A DNA stretch of 33,057 bases from Kineosporia sp. A_224 (GTDB taxonomy: Bacteria; Actinomycetota; Actinomycetes; Actinomycetales; Kineosporiaceae). The position numbers and the translations under genes were made by a program. This document shows positions 1-8,340 of the stretch, piece by piece. The stretch lies in the NCBI RefSeq assembly GCF_002198655.1, contig NZ_MWLN01000224.1:12882-45938 (forward strand), read 5' to 3'. Position 1 is the first letter of the stretch; each line of letters starts with the position of its first letter. Below the pieces are notes generated by a model, which worked only from the letters and a program-made list of their open reading frames with translations, was not told the DNA's origin and made no database searches.

Positions 1-1150
1 CCGGGGGCGGCGGCGGGACGGCGGGCGCCTCGGCCGCGAGCTGGCGGCGGGTCCGGGCGACCTTGACGACGCCGTGGACCGTCGCGCCGACGGCGGTCGC
101 GCCGACGAGGCCGAGACCGATCTTCTCGGCGCTGAGGTCCTGGCCGACGCCGGTGACGTCCGGGAGCCGGCGGTACATCGGCGTCATGGTGTCCCAGAAG
201 CCGGGCTCGGAGCAGCCGACGCAGGGTGCGCCGGCCTGGATCGGCCAGCTCGTGCCGCCGTTCCACTTCTGCGTCGAGCAGTTGTGCCACGTGCTCGGGC
301 CCTTGCAGCCCAGCTTGTAGAGGCACCAGCCCTTGCGGTGCCCCTCGTCGCCGAAGGCCAGCGCGAACTGGCCGGCGTCGAAGTGGCCGCGCTTGGGGCA
401 GTTGTCGTGGATCCGCTCGCCGTAGGCGAACAGCGGCCGGCCCTGCTCGTCGGTCGGCGGCAGCTGCCCGAAGGTCAGGTAGTGCACGAGCGTCGCGGTG
501 ATGTTGTCGACGTTCGCCGGGCAGCCCGGCAGGTTGACCATCGGGACGCCCTGGACGACGTCCGCGACCGCGACGGCGTGCGTCGGGTTCGGGGCCGCCG
601 CGGGCAGCCCGCCGTACGCCGAGCACGAGCCGACGTTGATGACGGCCGCCGCGCCCTTGACCGCCTCGGTGAGGATCTGCTCGGCGGACCTGCCGCCGAT
701 GACGCAGTAGCCGCCGCCGGCCCCGAGCGGGACCGACCCCTCGACGACGACGATGTGCCCGCCCCGGGCGATCGCCGCGGCCTTGGACGCCTCGGCCGCC
801 TCGCCGGCCCCGGCCATGATCGTCTCCTGGTAGTCGACGGAGACGAGGTCGAGGATCACCTGGCTCACGCTCGGGTTGCGGGCCCGGAGGAAGGACTCGG
901 TGTCGCCCGTGCAGTCCTGGAACTCCAGCCACACCAGGGTCGGCCGTTCCCCGGACGTGACGGCGGCCTCGACCGCCTGCGCGACCTGGGGCCGCAGCGC
1001 CGCGGGGAGCGCCAGCAGCGCGGTGATCCGGGCGGTCCACGTGAGGAACGACCGCCTGCGGATGCCGAGGGCGGCGAGCGGGCCCGCCTCCGGCCCGGGT
1101 GCGGCCGGCGGTTCGGCCTGCGTCGGCTCTGCGACGGCAGCACCGGTCAT
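1..1150 (-). CDS. [NiFe]-hydrogenase small subunit, Tat-exported, membrane-anchored (3' end outside window)
   Basis: This is the electron-transfer subunit of an uptake [NiFe]-hydrogenase. It carries iron-sulfur clusters that pass electrons from H2 oxidation in the large subunit to the membrane. The ATG at 1150 follows AGGGAG by seven bases. Residues 31-36 (RRRSFL) plus the following hydrophobic stretch form a twin-arginine signal. Proximal-cluster ligands are seen at C80, in VGSCSAYGG and in LPGCPAN. The second Cys of the usual CxxC is Asp83 (CTGDTES). The His/Cys set for the distal cluster (RIHDNC, CLYKLGC) and the three Cys of the medial cluster (HNC, APCVGC) are present. A hydrophobic C-terminal segment (IGLGLVGATAVG) is a likely membrane anchor. 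The large subunit is expected just beyond base 1. The family assignment is firm, but the hydrogenase subgroup is not resolved. Confidence 0.93.
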   Translation of the reverse strand, partial: MTGAAVAEPTQAEPPAAPGPEAGPLAALGIRRRSFLTWTARITALLALPAALRPQVAQAVEAAVTSGERPTLVWLEFQDCTGDTESFLRARNPSVSQVILDLVSVDYQETIMAGAGEAAEASKAAAIARGGHIVVVEGSVPLGAGGGYCVIGGRSAEQILTEAVKGAAAVINVGSCSAYGGLPAAAPNPTHAVAVADVVQGVPMVNLPGCPANVDNITATLVHYLTFGQLPPTDEQGRPLFAYGERIHDNCPKRGHFDAGQFALAFGDEGHRKGWCLYKLGCKGPSTWHNCSTQKWNGGTSWPIQAGAPCVGCSEPGFWDTMTPMYRRLPDVTGVGQDLSAEKIGLGLVGATAVGATVHGVVKVARTRRQLAAEAPAVPPPPP

Positions 1151-1427
1151 GGTTCGGCTCCCTGGCGTCGGTGCGGTCCCGCCAGCGTCGTCGGCACCCG
1201 TCCGGGGGCGGGGCGACCTACGTCCCCACGGGCGCCCGCGGGCCGCCGGCGTCGGTGAACGGCTCTCCGCGTGCGGCGGGCGGTCGGGCCCCGGGGGCCG
1301 GCCCCGGCGGGAATGGGCGTGGTCAGGGCGTGGTTACAGGTCTGGCACACTGGACGAGGCTCCGGTTCACGCAGCGCGCAGACGGCGCGCGGGCGACCCG
1401 GCGGCCTGACACCCGAGGAGCGAATCA

Positions 1428-1643
1428 GTGAAGAGCGGCATCCACCCGGAGTACCGGGAGACCACGGTGACCTGTACCTGTGGTTCCACGTTCACCACCC
1501 GCAGCACGGCGAAGGGCGGCGTCATCCAGTCCGACGTCTGCAGCCAGTGCCACCCCTTCTACACCGGCAAGCAGAAGATCCTCGACACCGGTGGCCGCAT
1601 CTCGAAGTTCGAGCAGCGCTACGGGAAGAAGCAGGCCAACTAG
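1428..1643 (+). CDS. rpmE: 50S ribosomal protein L31 (bL31), zinc-binding form
   Basis: L31 is a small protein of the large ribosomal subunit that bridges the two subunits near the central protuberance. The 71-residue length and the KSGIHPEY start are typical. Four cysteines (C16, C18, C38, C41, as CxC and CxxC) make this the zinc-binding C+ form, not the zinc-free paralogue made in zinc starvation. The GTG start at 1428 is set by GAGGAG at 1415-1420. The gene opens the conserved actinobacterial run rpmE-prfA-prmC and is divergent from the hydrogenase gene. The 277 bases between the two starts must hold both promoters, but I could not place a convincing -35/-10 pair there. Confidence 0.97.
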   Translation: MKSGIHPEYRETTVTCTCGSTFTTRSTAKGGVIQSDVCSQCHPFYTGKQKILDTGGRISKFEQRYGKKQAN

Positions 1644-1651
1644 CTTCCGGC

Positions 1652-1715
1652 GGCGCCGGTGCGCCGCCGCGGACGACGGGCTCGACCCGCACGTCCGCGG
1701 CGCGCCACCGGCGCC
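1652..1715 (+). terminator. Large hairpin between rpmE and prfA
   Basis: Arms of about 22 bases (1652-1673 and 1694-1715) are almost fully complementary around a 20-base loop. The right arm is followed by TCTGCTTT, not a clean U-run. It could terminate or attenuate rpmE transcripts, which would let the small ribosomal protein gene be expressed more strongly than prfA. Confidence 0.6.
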
Positions 1716-1776
1716 TCTGCTTTGCCCGCACCTTCGCCTGCCGGCCGTTCGGAGCCGCTGAGAGGACGAGGACGTC

Positions 1777-2889
1777 ATGTCCGGCCAGACCGTGGACGCC
1801 GCCCGGGCGCTCGAGCAGGCCGTCGCGCCGCTGCTCTCCGAGCACGCAGAGCTCGAGACCCGGCTCGCCGACCCCGGCGTCCACGCGGACGCCGGGCTGG
1901 CCCGCACCCTCGGGCGCCGGTACGCCGAGCTGGGCGCCGTCGTCGAGGCGCACCGGGCCTGGGCCGTGGCGCTCGCGGACGTCGAGGCGGCCCGCGAGCT
2001 CGCCGTCGACGACGCCTCCTTCGCCGCCGAGCTGCCCGAGCTCGAGGCCCTCGAGGCCGGCACGCACGAGCACCTGCGCCGCCTGCTCGTGCCGCGGGAC
2101 CCGGACGACGACCGCGACGTCATCCTCGAGATCAAGGCGGGGGAGGGCGGCGAGGAGTCCGCCCTGTTCGCCGGCGACCTGCTCCGGATGTACCTGCGGT
2201 ACGCCGAGCGCCGCGGCTGGAAGACCGAGGTCATCGAGTCGACCGACTCCGACCTCGGCGGCTACAAGGACGTCTCGGTCGCCGTGAAGTCGCGCGGAAC
2301 GCCGGCCCCGGGGGAGGGCGTCTACGCCCGGCTCAAGTACGAGGGCGGCGTCCACCGGGTGCAGCGGGTGCCCGTCACCGAGTCGGCGGGGCGGATCCAC
2401 ACGAGCGCCGCCGGCGTCCTCGTCCTGCCCGAGGTGGAGGAGGTCGAGGTGACGATCGACCCCGAGGACCTGCGGATCGACGTCTTCCGGTCCTCCGGCC
2501 CGGGCGGGCAGTCGGTGAACACGACCGACTCGGCCGTGCGGATCACCCACGTGCCGACCGGGATCGTCGTCTCCTGCCAGAACGAGAAGTCCCAGCTGCA
2601 GAACAAGGAGCAGGCGCTGCGCATCCTGCGCGCGCGGCTGCACGCCGTCGCCGCCGAGGCCGCGGAGGCCGAGGCGTCCCAGGCCCGGCGCTCCCAGGTC
2701 CGCACCGTCGACCGCTCGGAGCGGATCCGGACGTACAACTTCCCGGAGAACCGGATCGCCGACCACCGGACCGGCTACAAGGCGTACAACCTCGACCAGG
2801 TGCTCGCGGGCGACCTCGAACCCGTCGTCGGGTCCTGCGTGACGCTCGACGAGGCGGCCCGGCTGGCCGCCACCGAGGTGTCCCCGTGA
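1777..2889 (+). CDS. prfA: Peptide chain release factor 1
   Basis: RF1 reads UAA and UAG stop codons in the ribosomal A site and triggers hydrolysis of peptidyl-tRNA. The 370-residue protein has the GGQ catalytic loop at 243-245 ([14 protein letters not shown]) and a PVT tripeptide at 199-201. PxT is the RF1 stop-codon recognition signature and separates it from RF2, which uses SPF. The N-terminal helical domain is followed by the conserved [11 protein letters not shown] stretch. The ATG at 1777 follows purine-rich GAGAGGACGAGGAC. The stop overlaps the start of prmC, whose product methylates the Gln of the GGQ motif, so modifier and substrate are translationally coupled. Confidence 0.97.
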   Translation: MSGQTVDAARALEQAVAPLLSEHAELETRLADPGVHADAGLARTLGRRYAELGAVVEAHRAWAVALADVEAARELAVDDASFAAELPELEALEAGTHEHLRRLLVPRDPDDDRDVILEIKAGEGGEESALFAGDLLRMYLRYAERRGWKTEVIESTDSDLGGYKDVSVAVKSRGTPAPGEGVYARLKYEGGVHRVQRVPVTESAGRIHTSAAGVLVLPEVEEVEVTIDPEDLRIDVFRSSGPGGQSVNTTDSAVRITHVPTGIVVSCQNEKSQLQNKEQALRILRARLHAVAAEAAEAEASQARRSQVRTVDRSERIRTYNFPENRIADHRTGYKAYNLDQVLAGDLEPVVGSCVTLDEAARLAATEVSP

Positions 2890-3818
2890 CCGGCCCGCAG
2901 CCGCCGGCCGCCACCGGTCTGCCGCTGCGGACGGCGCTCGCCTCGACGATCGCCCGGCTCACCGAGGCCGGGGTCTCCTCGCCGCCCGCGGACGCCCAGC
3001 TCCTCGTGGCGCACGCGCTCGGCGTCCCGCGGGCCGAGCTGTCCCGCCGCGTCGTCCTCGGGGACGCCCTGACCCCCGCGCAGGCGGACACCCTCGAGCG
3101 GCTCGTCGACGCCCGCGCCGACCGGGTCCCGCTGCAGCACCTCACCGGCACCGCGGGCTTCCGCGGCATCGAGCTGTCCGTGGGCCCCGGGGTGTTCGTG
3201 CCCCGGCCCGAGACCGAGCTGCTCGCCGGGCTCGGCGTGGACGTCGCCCGCCGGCTCGTCGCGGACGGTGCCGGGCAGGTGCTCGTCGTCGACCTGTGCA
3301 CGGGCTCCGGGGCCGTCGCGCTGTCGGTCGCCGACGAGGTGCCGCAGGCGCGGGTCGTCGCGCTCGAGCTCGACCCGTCCGCCGTCGCCTGGGCCCGCCG
3401 CAACGTCGAGCGGCTCTCGCTCGGCGACCGGGTCGACGTCCGGGCCGGGGACGTGACCCGCGCGGACGCCGGCCTGCTCGCCGACGTCGTCGGCCGTGCG
3501 GACGTCGTCCTCGCGAACCCGCCGTACATCCCGCCGGGGATGGTCCCGACCGAGCCCGAGGTCCGCGACCACGACCCGGAGGTCGCGCTCTACGGGGGCG
3601 GCACGGACGGGCTCGAGGTGCCGCGCGCGGTCGTCGCGTGCGCGGCGGCCCTGCTGCGACCGGGCGGCGTCCTCGCGATGGAGCACGCCGACGTCCAGGG
3701 CGACTCCGCCCGGGCGCTCGTCGCGGGCGCCGGCTGGACCGACGCGCGGACCCTCACCGACCTCGCGGGGCGCCCGCGCACCCTCGTGGCCCGCCGGGTG
3801 CCAGACTCGTCCTCGTGA
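2886..3818 (+). CDS. prmC: Release factor glutamine methyltransferase
   Basis: This enzyme uses S-adenosylmethionine to methylate the glutamine of the release-factor GGQ motif, which raises termination efficiency. The 310-residue protein has an N-terminal helical release-factor-binding domain, then a Rossmann-type methyltransferase domain with the SAM loop [13 protein letters not shown]. The NPPY motif at 211-214 positions the amide nitrogen of the substrate glutamine. The VPRPETELL segment is also typical of this family. The GTG start at 2886 overlaps the prfA stop by four bases (GTGA). The stop in turn overlaps the next gene's GTG in the same way. Confidence 0.95.
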   Translation: MTGPQPPAATGLPLRTALASTIARLTEAGVSSPPADAQLLVAHALGVPRAELSRRVVLGDALTPAQADTLERLVDARADRVPLQHLTGTAGFRGIELSVGPGVFVPRPETELLAGLGVDVARRLVADGAGQVLVVDLCTGSGAVALSVADEVPQARVVALELDPSAVAWARRNVERLSLGDRVDVRAGDVTRADAGLLADVVGRADVVLANPPYIPPGMVPTEPEVRDHDPEVALYGGGTDGLEVPRAVVACAAALLRPGGVLAMEHADVQGDSARALVAGAGWTDARTLTDLAGRPRTLVARRVPDSSS

Positions 3819-4567
3819 GCTTCCGCTTCGACTGCCTCGACGAGCGCGAGCGAGAGCGTGGCATCTCGCGGGCGGCCGTCTCGGTCTCCGAGGGCCTGCT
3901 CGTCGTGCTCCCCACCGACTCCGCGTACGGCGTGGGCACCGACGCGTTCTCGCACGCGGGGATCGCGCTCATGGCGCAGGCCCGCGGCCGCCGGCAGGCG
4001 CCCCCGGTGCTCGTCGCCCACGGGCGCACCCTCGACGGCCTCGCGACCGGCTTCAACTCCGGCGTCCGGGACCTGGCGGACGCGTTCTGGCCGGGCGGGC
4101 TGACGCTGCTCTGCACGCACCAGCCGACCCTCACGTGGGACCTCGGCGACGGCTCCGGCACCGTCGCGCTGCGGATGCCGATGCACCCGGTCGCGCTGCG
4201 GCTGCTCGAGAAGACCGGCCCGATGGCCGTCACGAGCGCGAACCGGCCCGGGACCGAGCACGCCGCCGTGCCGCTCACCTACGAGGACGCCTGGGCCGCG
4301 CTCGTCACCACCGTGGACGTCTACCTCGACGCCGGGCCGATGACCCGCACGGCGCTGTCGACCGTCGTCGACGGGACGGACAGCTCCCGGCCGCCACGGG
4401 TGCTGCGGGTCGGTGCGATCGGCCTCGACGCGCTGCGGGCCGTCGTCCCCGACCTCGACACGAGTGCCGTCGAGCCGGCACCCGACCGGGACGCCGACCC
4501 GGGCACCGAACCGGACGCCGAACCGGACGCCGAACCGGCCGGGACCGACAGCGAGGCCGCCCGCTAG
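3815..4567 (+). CDS. L-threonylcarbamoyladenylate synthase (TsaC/Sua5/YrdC family)
   Basis: Members of this family condense threonine, bicarbonate and ATP into threonylcarbamoyl-AMP, the donor for t6A37 of ANN-decoding tRNAs. The 250-residue protein has the YrdC fold with LPTDSAYGVGTDAF near residues 32-45, VLVAHG, FWPGGLTLL and VTSANRPG. The usual lysine of the early KxR motif reads as arginine here (QARGRRQ). The acidic tail contains an imperfect EPDA repeat encoded by a 12-bp direct repeat. The GTG at 3815 overlaps the prmC stop. A CAGACT hexamer exactly seven bases upstream (3802-3807) could also give a leaderless transcript. The position between prmC and the wecA-like gene is conserved in actinobacteria. 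Confidence 0.9.
   Translation: MSFRFDCLDERERERGISRAAVSVSEGLLVVLPTDSAYGVGTDAFSHAGIALMAQARGRRQAPPVLVAHGRTLDGLATGFNSGVRDLADAFWPGGLTLLCTHQPTLTWDLGDGSGTVALRMPMHPVALRLLEKTGPMAVTSANRPGTEHAAVPLTYEDAWAALVTTVDVYLDAGPMTRTALSTVVDGTDSSRPPRVLRVGAIGLDALRAVVPDLDTSAVEPAPDRDADPGTEPDAEPDAEPAGTDSEAAR
4508..4540 (+). repeat. 12-bp in-frame tandem repeat in the TsaC/Sua5 tail
   Basis: The unit GAACCGGACGCC occurs twice (4508-4519, 4520-4531) and partially a third time. It is in frame and encodes Glu-Pro-Asp-Ala repeats at the acidic C-terminus, where copy number is probably free to vary. Confidence 0.8.
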
Positions 4568-5694
4568 TGCGCGCCTACGTCTTCGTCCTGCTCGTCGCGT
4601 TCGCCGTGACCTACCTGACGACGCCGCTCGTGCGCAGGCTCGCGCGCCGGGTCGGGGCGATCACCCCGGTCCGGGACCGCGACGTCCACAGCGTGCCGGT
4701 GCCGCGGATGGGCGGCCTGGCGATGTTCCTCGGGTTCGCCGTCGCCCTGCTCGTCGCGAGCCGGACGCCCTTCCTCGACCGCACCTTCGACGACGGCGGC
4801 GCGCCCTGGGGCGTGCTGCTCGGGGCGGGCACCGTCTGCGCCCTCGGGGTCGCCGACGACCTGTGGACCCTCGACGCCGTCACCAAGCTCGCCGGGCAGT
4901 CGCTCGCCGCCGGGCTGATGGCCTGGCAGGGCGGCGTCCAGCTCGTCGCGCTCCCGCTCGGCGGCCAGACGATCATCAGCCGCAACGGGCTCATCGTCCT
5001 GACGATCGTCGCGGTCGTCGTCGCGGTGAACGCGGTGAACTTCGTCGACGGCCTCGACGGTCTCGCGGCCGGCATCGTCGCGATCGCCGGCACCGCCTTC
5101 TTCGTCTACTCCTACCTGCTCTCGCGCTACACGTTCGACCCGACGGACTACTCCTCGCTGGCCACGCTCGTCACGGCGGCCATGGTCGGCTGCTGCCTGG
5201 GCTTCCTGCCGCACAACTTCAACCCGGCCCGGGTCTTCATGGGCGACAGCGGCTCGATGCTCATCGGCCTGCTGCTCGCGACCTCGACGATCTCCATCAC
5301 CGGGCAGTTCGACCCGGGGGAGCTGTCGAACGCGCAGGTCGTGCCCGCGTTCCTCCCGCTCGTGCTGCCGCTGGCCGTGCTCGCCCTGCCGCTCGTCGAC
5401 ATGGGCTGGGCCATCGTGCGCCGGGTCGGGACCGGCAAGTCGCCGTTCACCCCGGACAAGCTCCACCTGCACCACCGGCTCCTGCGCCTGGGGCACAGCC
5501 ACGCGAACGCCGTCCTCGTCATGTACGTGTGGACGGCGACCTTCGCCTTCGGGGTCGCCTCCTCGGCCTTCCTCGAGCCGATGACGGCCCTCGCGCTGGG
5601 CCTGGCGGCCGTCACGGCCGCGGTGCTCGTGACGCTCGGGCCGCTGCGGGGGCGCTGGCTCGGCGGACGGGCCCGCAGGGGCCACGTATCGTGA
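4567..5694 (+). CDS. WecA/MraY-family undecaprenyl-phosphate sugar-1-phosphate transferase
   Basis: This polytopic membrane enzyme should transfer a sugar-1-phosphate, probably GlcNAc-1-P, from a UDP-sugar to a polyprenyl phosphate. That step starts assembly of a cell-wall polymer such as arabinogalactan linker, teichoic or teichuronic acid. The 375-residue protein has about ten to eleven hydrophobic segments and the family motifs VADDLWTLD (catalytic acidic pair), NAVNFVDGLDGLAAG, FMGDSGSM and HLHHRLLRLGHSH. The His-rich last motif is typical of WecA rather than MraY. The GTG start at 4567 shares its G with the TAG stop of the previous gene. This slot corresponds to the gene called rfe in mycobacteria. 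The exact sugar cannot be read from the sequence. Confidence 0.92.
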   Translation: MRAYVFVLLVAFAVTYLTTPLVRRLARRVGAITPVRDRDVHSVPVPRMGGLAMFLGFAVALLVASRTPFLDRTFDDGGAPWGVLLGAGTVCALGVADDLWTLDAVTKLAGQSLAAGLMAWQGGVQLVALPLGGQTIISRNGLIVLTIVAVVVAVNAVNFVDGLDGLAAGIVAIAGTAFFVYSYLLSRYTFDPTDYSSLATLVTAAMVGCCLGFLPHNFNPARVFMGDSGSMLIGLLLATSTISITGQFDPGELSNAQVVPAFLPLVLPLAVLALPLVDMGWAIVRRVGTGKSPFTPDKLHLHHRLLRLGHSHANAVLVMYVWTATFAFGVASSAFLEPMTALALGLAAVTAAVLVTLGPLRGRWLGGRARRGHVS

Positions 5695-5719
5695 CCGGAC
5701 GAGCCCCGACCCGGGACTT

Positions 5720-5735
5720 CGTGACAGATTTCACA
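5720..5735. promoter_or_regulatory. CRP/GlxR-type operator upstream of the ATP synthase cluster
   Basis: The site reads CGTGACAGATTTCACA and matches nine of ten fixed positions of the actinobacterial CRP/GlxR consensus TGTGA-N6-TCACA; only the first T is C. It lies 25 bases before the ATG of the first AtpI-like gene in a 66-bp gap. This suggests cAMP-dependent control of the atp genes. Confidence 0.6.
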
Positions 5736-5760
5736 AGCACTGCCGAGAGGTCTTTCGATC

Positions 5761-6252
5761 ATGGATGACGCGACCGCGGACGAGTTCTCGGACCGCGCCT
5801 GGGCCGCCACGATCCGCGGCGGGGCGTACCCCGCGCTGGCCGCCGGAGCCCTCGTCGTCGTCGCCGGCGCCTTCTGGGGATGGCGCTCCATGGTCGGCGC
5901 GGCGATCGGTGCGTTGCTCACCGTGGGTGCGTTCGTCGTCGGCCCGCTCGTCGTGCGCACAAGTTCACGATGGTCGCCACCTGCGGTGATGGTCTCCGCG
6001 GTGCTCGCGTACGGGACGAGCGTGCTCGTCCTGGGGCTCGCGTTCCTCGCCCTGGCCCGGGCCGGGTGGCTCGACCAGTTCTTCGTCGGCGTCGCCATCT
6101 TCGCCTCGTCGACGGCCTGGCTCATCGGTCACGTGCGGACCGCCGGGCGCCTGCGGGTGCTCGCGTTCGGCTCCTCCCCGGACGCCGGGACGACGCATGA
6201 CGTCGCAGGTCACGACGGTTCCGGACAGTCATCAGGACCTACGTCTCACTGA
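5761..6252 (+). CDS. Four-helix membrane protein at the head of the atp operon (AtpI-like)
   Basis: The 163-residue protein has four hydrophobic stretches at roughly 21-40, 43-68, 77-103 and 108-124, then a hydrophilic His/Ser-rich tail. Its position immediately before the second AtpI-like gene and atpB matches the hypothetical membrane protein found at this place in many actinobacterial atp operons. AtpI proteins are proposed to help assemble the c-ring or import Mg2+. For this protein that role rests on context, since I see no diagnostic motif. The ATG at 5761 follows GAGAGG by nine bases. It is the first gene after the CRP-like site. Confidence 0.75.
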   Translation: MDDATADEFSDRAWAATIRGGAYPALAAGALVVVAGAFWGWRSMVGAAIGALLTVGAFVVGPLVVRTSSRWSPPAVMVSAVLAYGTSVLVLGLAFLALARAGWLDQFFVGVAIFASSTAWLIGHVRTAGRLRVLAFGSSPDAGTTHDVAGHDGSGQSSGPTSH

Positions 6253-6266
6253 TAGGGTCCGTGCTG

Positions 6267-6527
6267 ATGGACGACGACGCCCACCGCTCAGCCGGCGCCG
6301 CTGGCGAAGCAGAGGCGTGGACCGTCCTCGCGCACCTCATCAGCGGACCACTCCTCTACGGAGGCCTGGGCTGGCTGGTGGATCGTTGGCTCGGCACGAA
6401 GCCCGTCTTCGTGGTGGTCGGCATCCTCGGCGGCATGGGCCTTGCTCTCTACCTGGTGTGGTTCCGATACGGTGCGCACGACCGACGCCCGCCTTCGGCG
6501 TCCCACGACGCCGGTCACGCTGAGTAA
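6267..6527 (+). CDS. AtpZ/AtpI-family small membrane protein
   Basis: The 86-residue protein has two transmembrane helices around residues 20-40 and 47-65. The loop between them holds the GWLVDRWLGTKP sequence typical of the AtpZ/AtpI family, which accompanies F-type ATPases and is linked to c-ring assembly and Mg2+ handling. I chose the ATG at 6267 because AGGG lies nine bases upstream. A GTG at 6261 would add two residues but has almost no room for a ribosome site. The stop codon is part of the sequence that forms the ribosome-binding site of atpB (TAAGGAG). Confidence 0.8.
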   Translation: MDDDAHRSAGAAGEAEAWTVLAHLISGPLLYGGLGWLVDRWLGTKPVFVVVGILGGMGLALYLVWFRYGAHDRRPPSASHDAGHAE

Positions 6528-6536
6528 GGAGACCTC

Positions 6537-7337
6537 GTGAGCAGCCTGCTCGCTGCCGGTGAGGGCACCGGCTTCGAGGCCCCCGACCCCATCGAGACGT
6601 TCTGGCAGCCGCTCTGGGGCGGCAACTCCCAGTTCGCGCTCACCCGCCCGATGGTCATGGCGGTCTTCTCGGTCGTCCTGCTGTCCGTCTGGCTGCTGCT
6701 GTCGACGCGCAAGATGGCACTGGTCCCCGGCAAGGCGCAGTTCGTCACCGAGAGCGTCTACGGGATGGTCCGCAACGGCCTGGGCCGGGACATCCTCGGG
6801 AGCAAGGACTTCCTCCGGTTCGTCCCGCTCCTCTTCACGATGTTCATGCTCATCCTGACGAACAACCTCTTCGGCATCATCCCGCCGATCCAGTACCCGA
6901 CGATGAGCCGGTTCGGCTTCCCGCTCGCGCTGGCCCTCATCGTGTTCGTCGTCTACCACGTCGTCGGCATCCGCTCGATGGGCCTCGGCGGCTACTTCCG
7001 CCACATGGTCCCGGCGGGTCTGCCCTGGCTGATCGTGCCGCTCATCTTCTTCCTCGAGCTGCTCACGTACTTCGTGACGCGGCCCGTGACGCTCGCGCTG
7101 CGGCTCTTCGGCAACATGTTCGCGGGCCACATCCTGCTCGTCCTGTGCGTCGTCGGCGGGGAGCACCTGCTCTTCGGCGACACCGGCATCGCGGTCAAGG
7201 GCACGGGTGTCCTCGTGTTCCTCGGCGGGTTCGTCATGACGCTCTTCGAAGGCTTCGTCCAGTTCCTCCAGGCGTACGTCTTCACGCTCCTCACCGCGCT
7301 CTACATCGCCGGCTCCCTCGCGACCGACGAGCACTGA
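6537..7337 (+). CDS. atpB: F1Fo ATP synthase subunit a
   Basis: Subunit a is the stator half of the proton channel and sits against the c-ring in the membrane. The 266-residue protein has the expected five to six hydrophobic helices. The motif [14 protein letters not shown] contains the essential arginine that releases protons from the c-subunit carboxylates. The segment before it, [16 protein letters not shown], is also conserved. The GTG start at 6537 is preceded by AAGGAG at the optimal distance. A 167-base gap with a hairpin separates it from atpE. Confidence 0.97.
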   Translation: MSSLLAAGEGTGFEAPDPIETFWQPLWGGNSQFALTRPMVMAVFSVVLLSVWLLLSTRKMALVPGKAQFVTESVYGMVRNGLGRDILGSKDFLRFVPLLFTMFMLILTNNLFGIIPPIQYPTMSRFGFPLALALIVFVVYHVVGIRSMGLGGYFRHMVPAGLPWLIVPLIFFLELLTYFVTRPVTLALRLFGNMFAGHILLVLCVVGGEHLLFGDTGIAVKGTGVLVFLGGFVMTLFEGFVQFLQAYVFTLLTALYIAGSLATDEH

Positions 7338-7463
7338 GGCGGAGCACCGACCTCCGGGCCCCGGCTCGGGCAGTACCGCACTCGCACCACCAGAGCACGG
7401 CACCACCGGCACCAGCAGTCCGAGTCGTCTCCCGGCGCCCAGCTGAGGAGCGCACCACCAGCC

Positions 7464-7484
7464 CGTCGCCGGTCACTGGCGACG
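7464..7484 (+). other. Hairpin in the atpE leader
   Basis: Perfect seven-base arms CGTCGCC and GGCGACG enclose a seven-base loop, just before the AAGGAAG ribosome site of atpE. The c subunit is needed in about ten copies per complex, so a processing or stability element here would make sense. That role is inference. Confidence 0.45.
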
Positions 7485-7504
7485 ACACAGAAGGAAGAGA
7501 GACC

Positions 7505-7726
7505 ATGTACGGTTCCCTCGCGATCGTGGGCTACGGCCTGTCCGCCATCGGCCCGGGTATCGGCGTCGGCCTGATCTTCGCCGCCTACGTCAGCGGTGTG
7601 GCGCGTCAGCCCGAGGCCCGCGGCATCCTCCAGCCGATCGCCATCCTCGGCTTCGCCCTCGCCGAGGCGCTCGCCATCTTCGGCATCGCGCTCGCGTTCG
7701 TCTTCGCGGGCACGCCCCCTCAGTGA
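7505..7726 (+). CDS. atpE: F1Fo ATP synthase subunit c
   Basis: Subunit c is a two-helix hairpin that forms the rotating proton-carrying ring. The 73-residue protein has an N-terminal glycine-rich helix ([17 protein letters not shown]), the polar loop ARQPE that contacts gamma and epsilon, and a second helix with the proton-binding Glu54 ([12 protein letters not shown]). No sodium-binding signature is apparent, so proton coupling is the natural reading. The start at 7505 has a strong purine-rich site (AAGGAAGAGAG). Confidence 0.97.
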   Translation: MYGSLAIVGYGLSAIGPGIGVGLIFAAYVSGVARQPEARGILQPIAILGFALAEALAIFGIALAFVFAGTPPQ

Positions 7727-7764
7727 TCCTCGCTCCGCGTCCGACGACTACCTGAGGAGCCAGC

Positions 7765-8340
7765 GTGCAGATCGCAGCAGTCCTCGTGGCCGCTGAAGGC
7801 GACGAGGTCCTTCCTTCGTGGCTGCAGTACCCCGTCCTCCCGCACCTCGGTGAGCTGATCTTCGGCTTCCTCGTGTTCGCGATCCTCTACGTCGTGGTGG
7901 CCCGCAAGGTCGTGCCGCGGCTCGAGCAGATCTTCAACGAGCGCACCGCTGCCATCCAGGGCGGGATCGAGAAGGCCGAGAAGGCGCAGGAAGAGGCCGC
8001 CAAGGCGCTCGAGGAGTACCAGGCGCAGCTCACGGAGGCACGGGCCGAGGCCTCGCGCATCCGTGAGGAGGCCCGGGCCGAGGGCGCCACGATCATCGCC
8101 GAGATGCGTGACCGTGCGCAGTCCGAGGCGAACCGCATCGCCGCGGCGGCGCAGCAGCAGATCCAGGCCGAGCGCCAGCAGGCGGTCGTCCAGCTGCGCG
8201 GCGAGGTCGGCCGGCTCGCCACCGACCTCGCGTCGCGGATCGTCGGGGAGTCCCTCGAGGACCACGTCCGCGCGAGCGGTGTGGTCGACCGGTTCCTCGC
8301 CGAGATCGAGGGCGCCGAGCCTGCGGGCCGGGTGTCCTGA
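7765..8340 (+). CDS. atpF: F1Fo ATP synthase subunit b
   Basis: Subunit b is the peripheral stalk that holds the F1 head against subunit a. The 191-residue protein has one N-terminal membrane helix at about 31-48 (LIFGFLVFAILYVVVA). A long charged, alanine- and glutamate-rich helical region for dimerisation follows up to about residue 160. The GTG start follows GAGGAG. Its stop overlaps the atpH start by one base (TGATG). Subunits b and delta are separate genes here, unlike the b-delta fusion of mycobacteria. Confidence 0.95.
   Translation: MQIAAVLVAAEGDEVLPSWLQYPVLPHLGELIFGFLVFAILYVVVARKVVPRLEQIFNERTAAIQGGIEKAEKAQEEAAKALEEYQAQLTEARAEASRIREEARAEGATIIAEMRDRAQSEANRIAAAAQQQIQAERQQAVVQLRGEVGRLATDLASRIVGESLEDHVRASGVVDRFLAEIEGAEPAGRVS

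Noticed and set aside
1151-1427. Promoters in the divergent hydrogenase/rpmE gap.
   Set aside because: CACACT at 1346-1351 looks like a -10 box but has no acceptable -35 partner and is 76 bases from the start codon.
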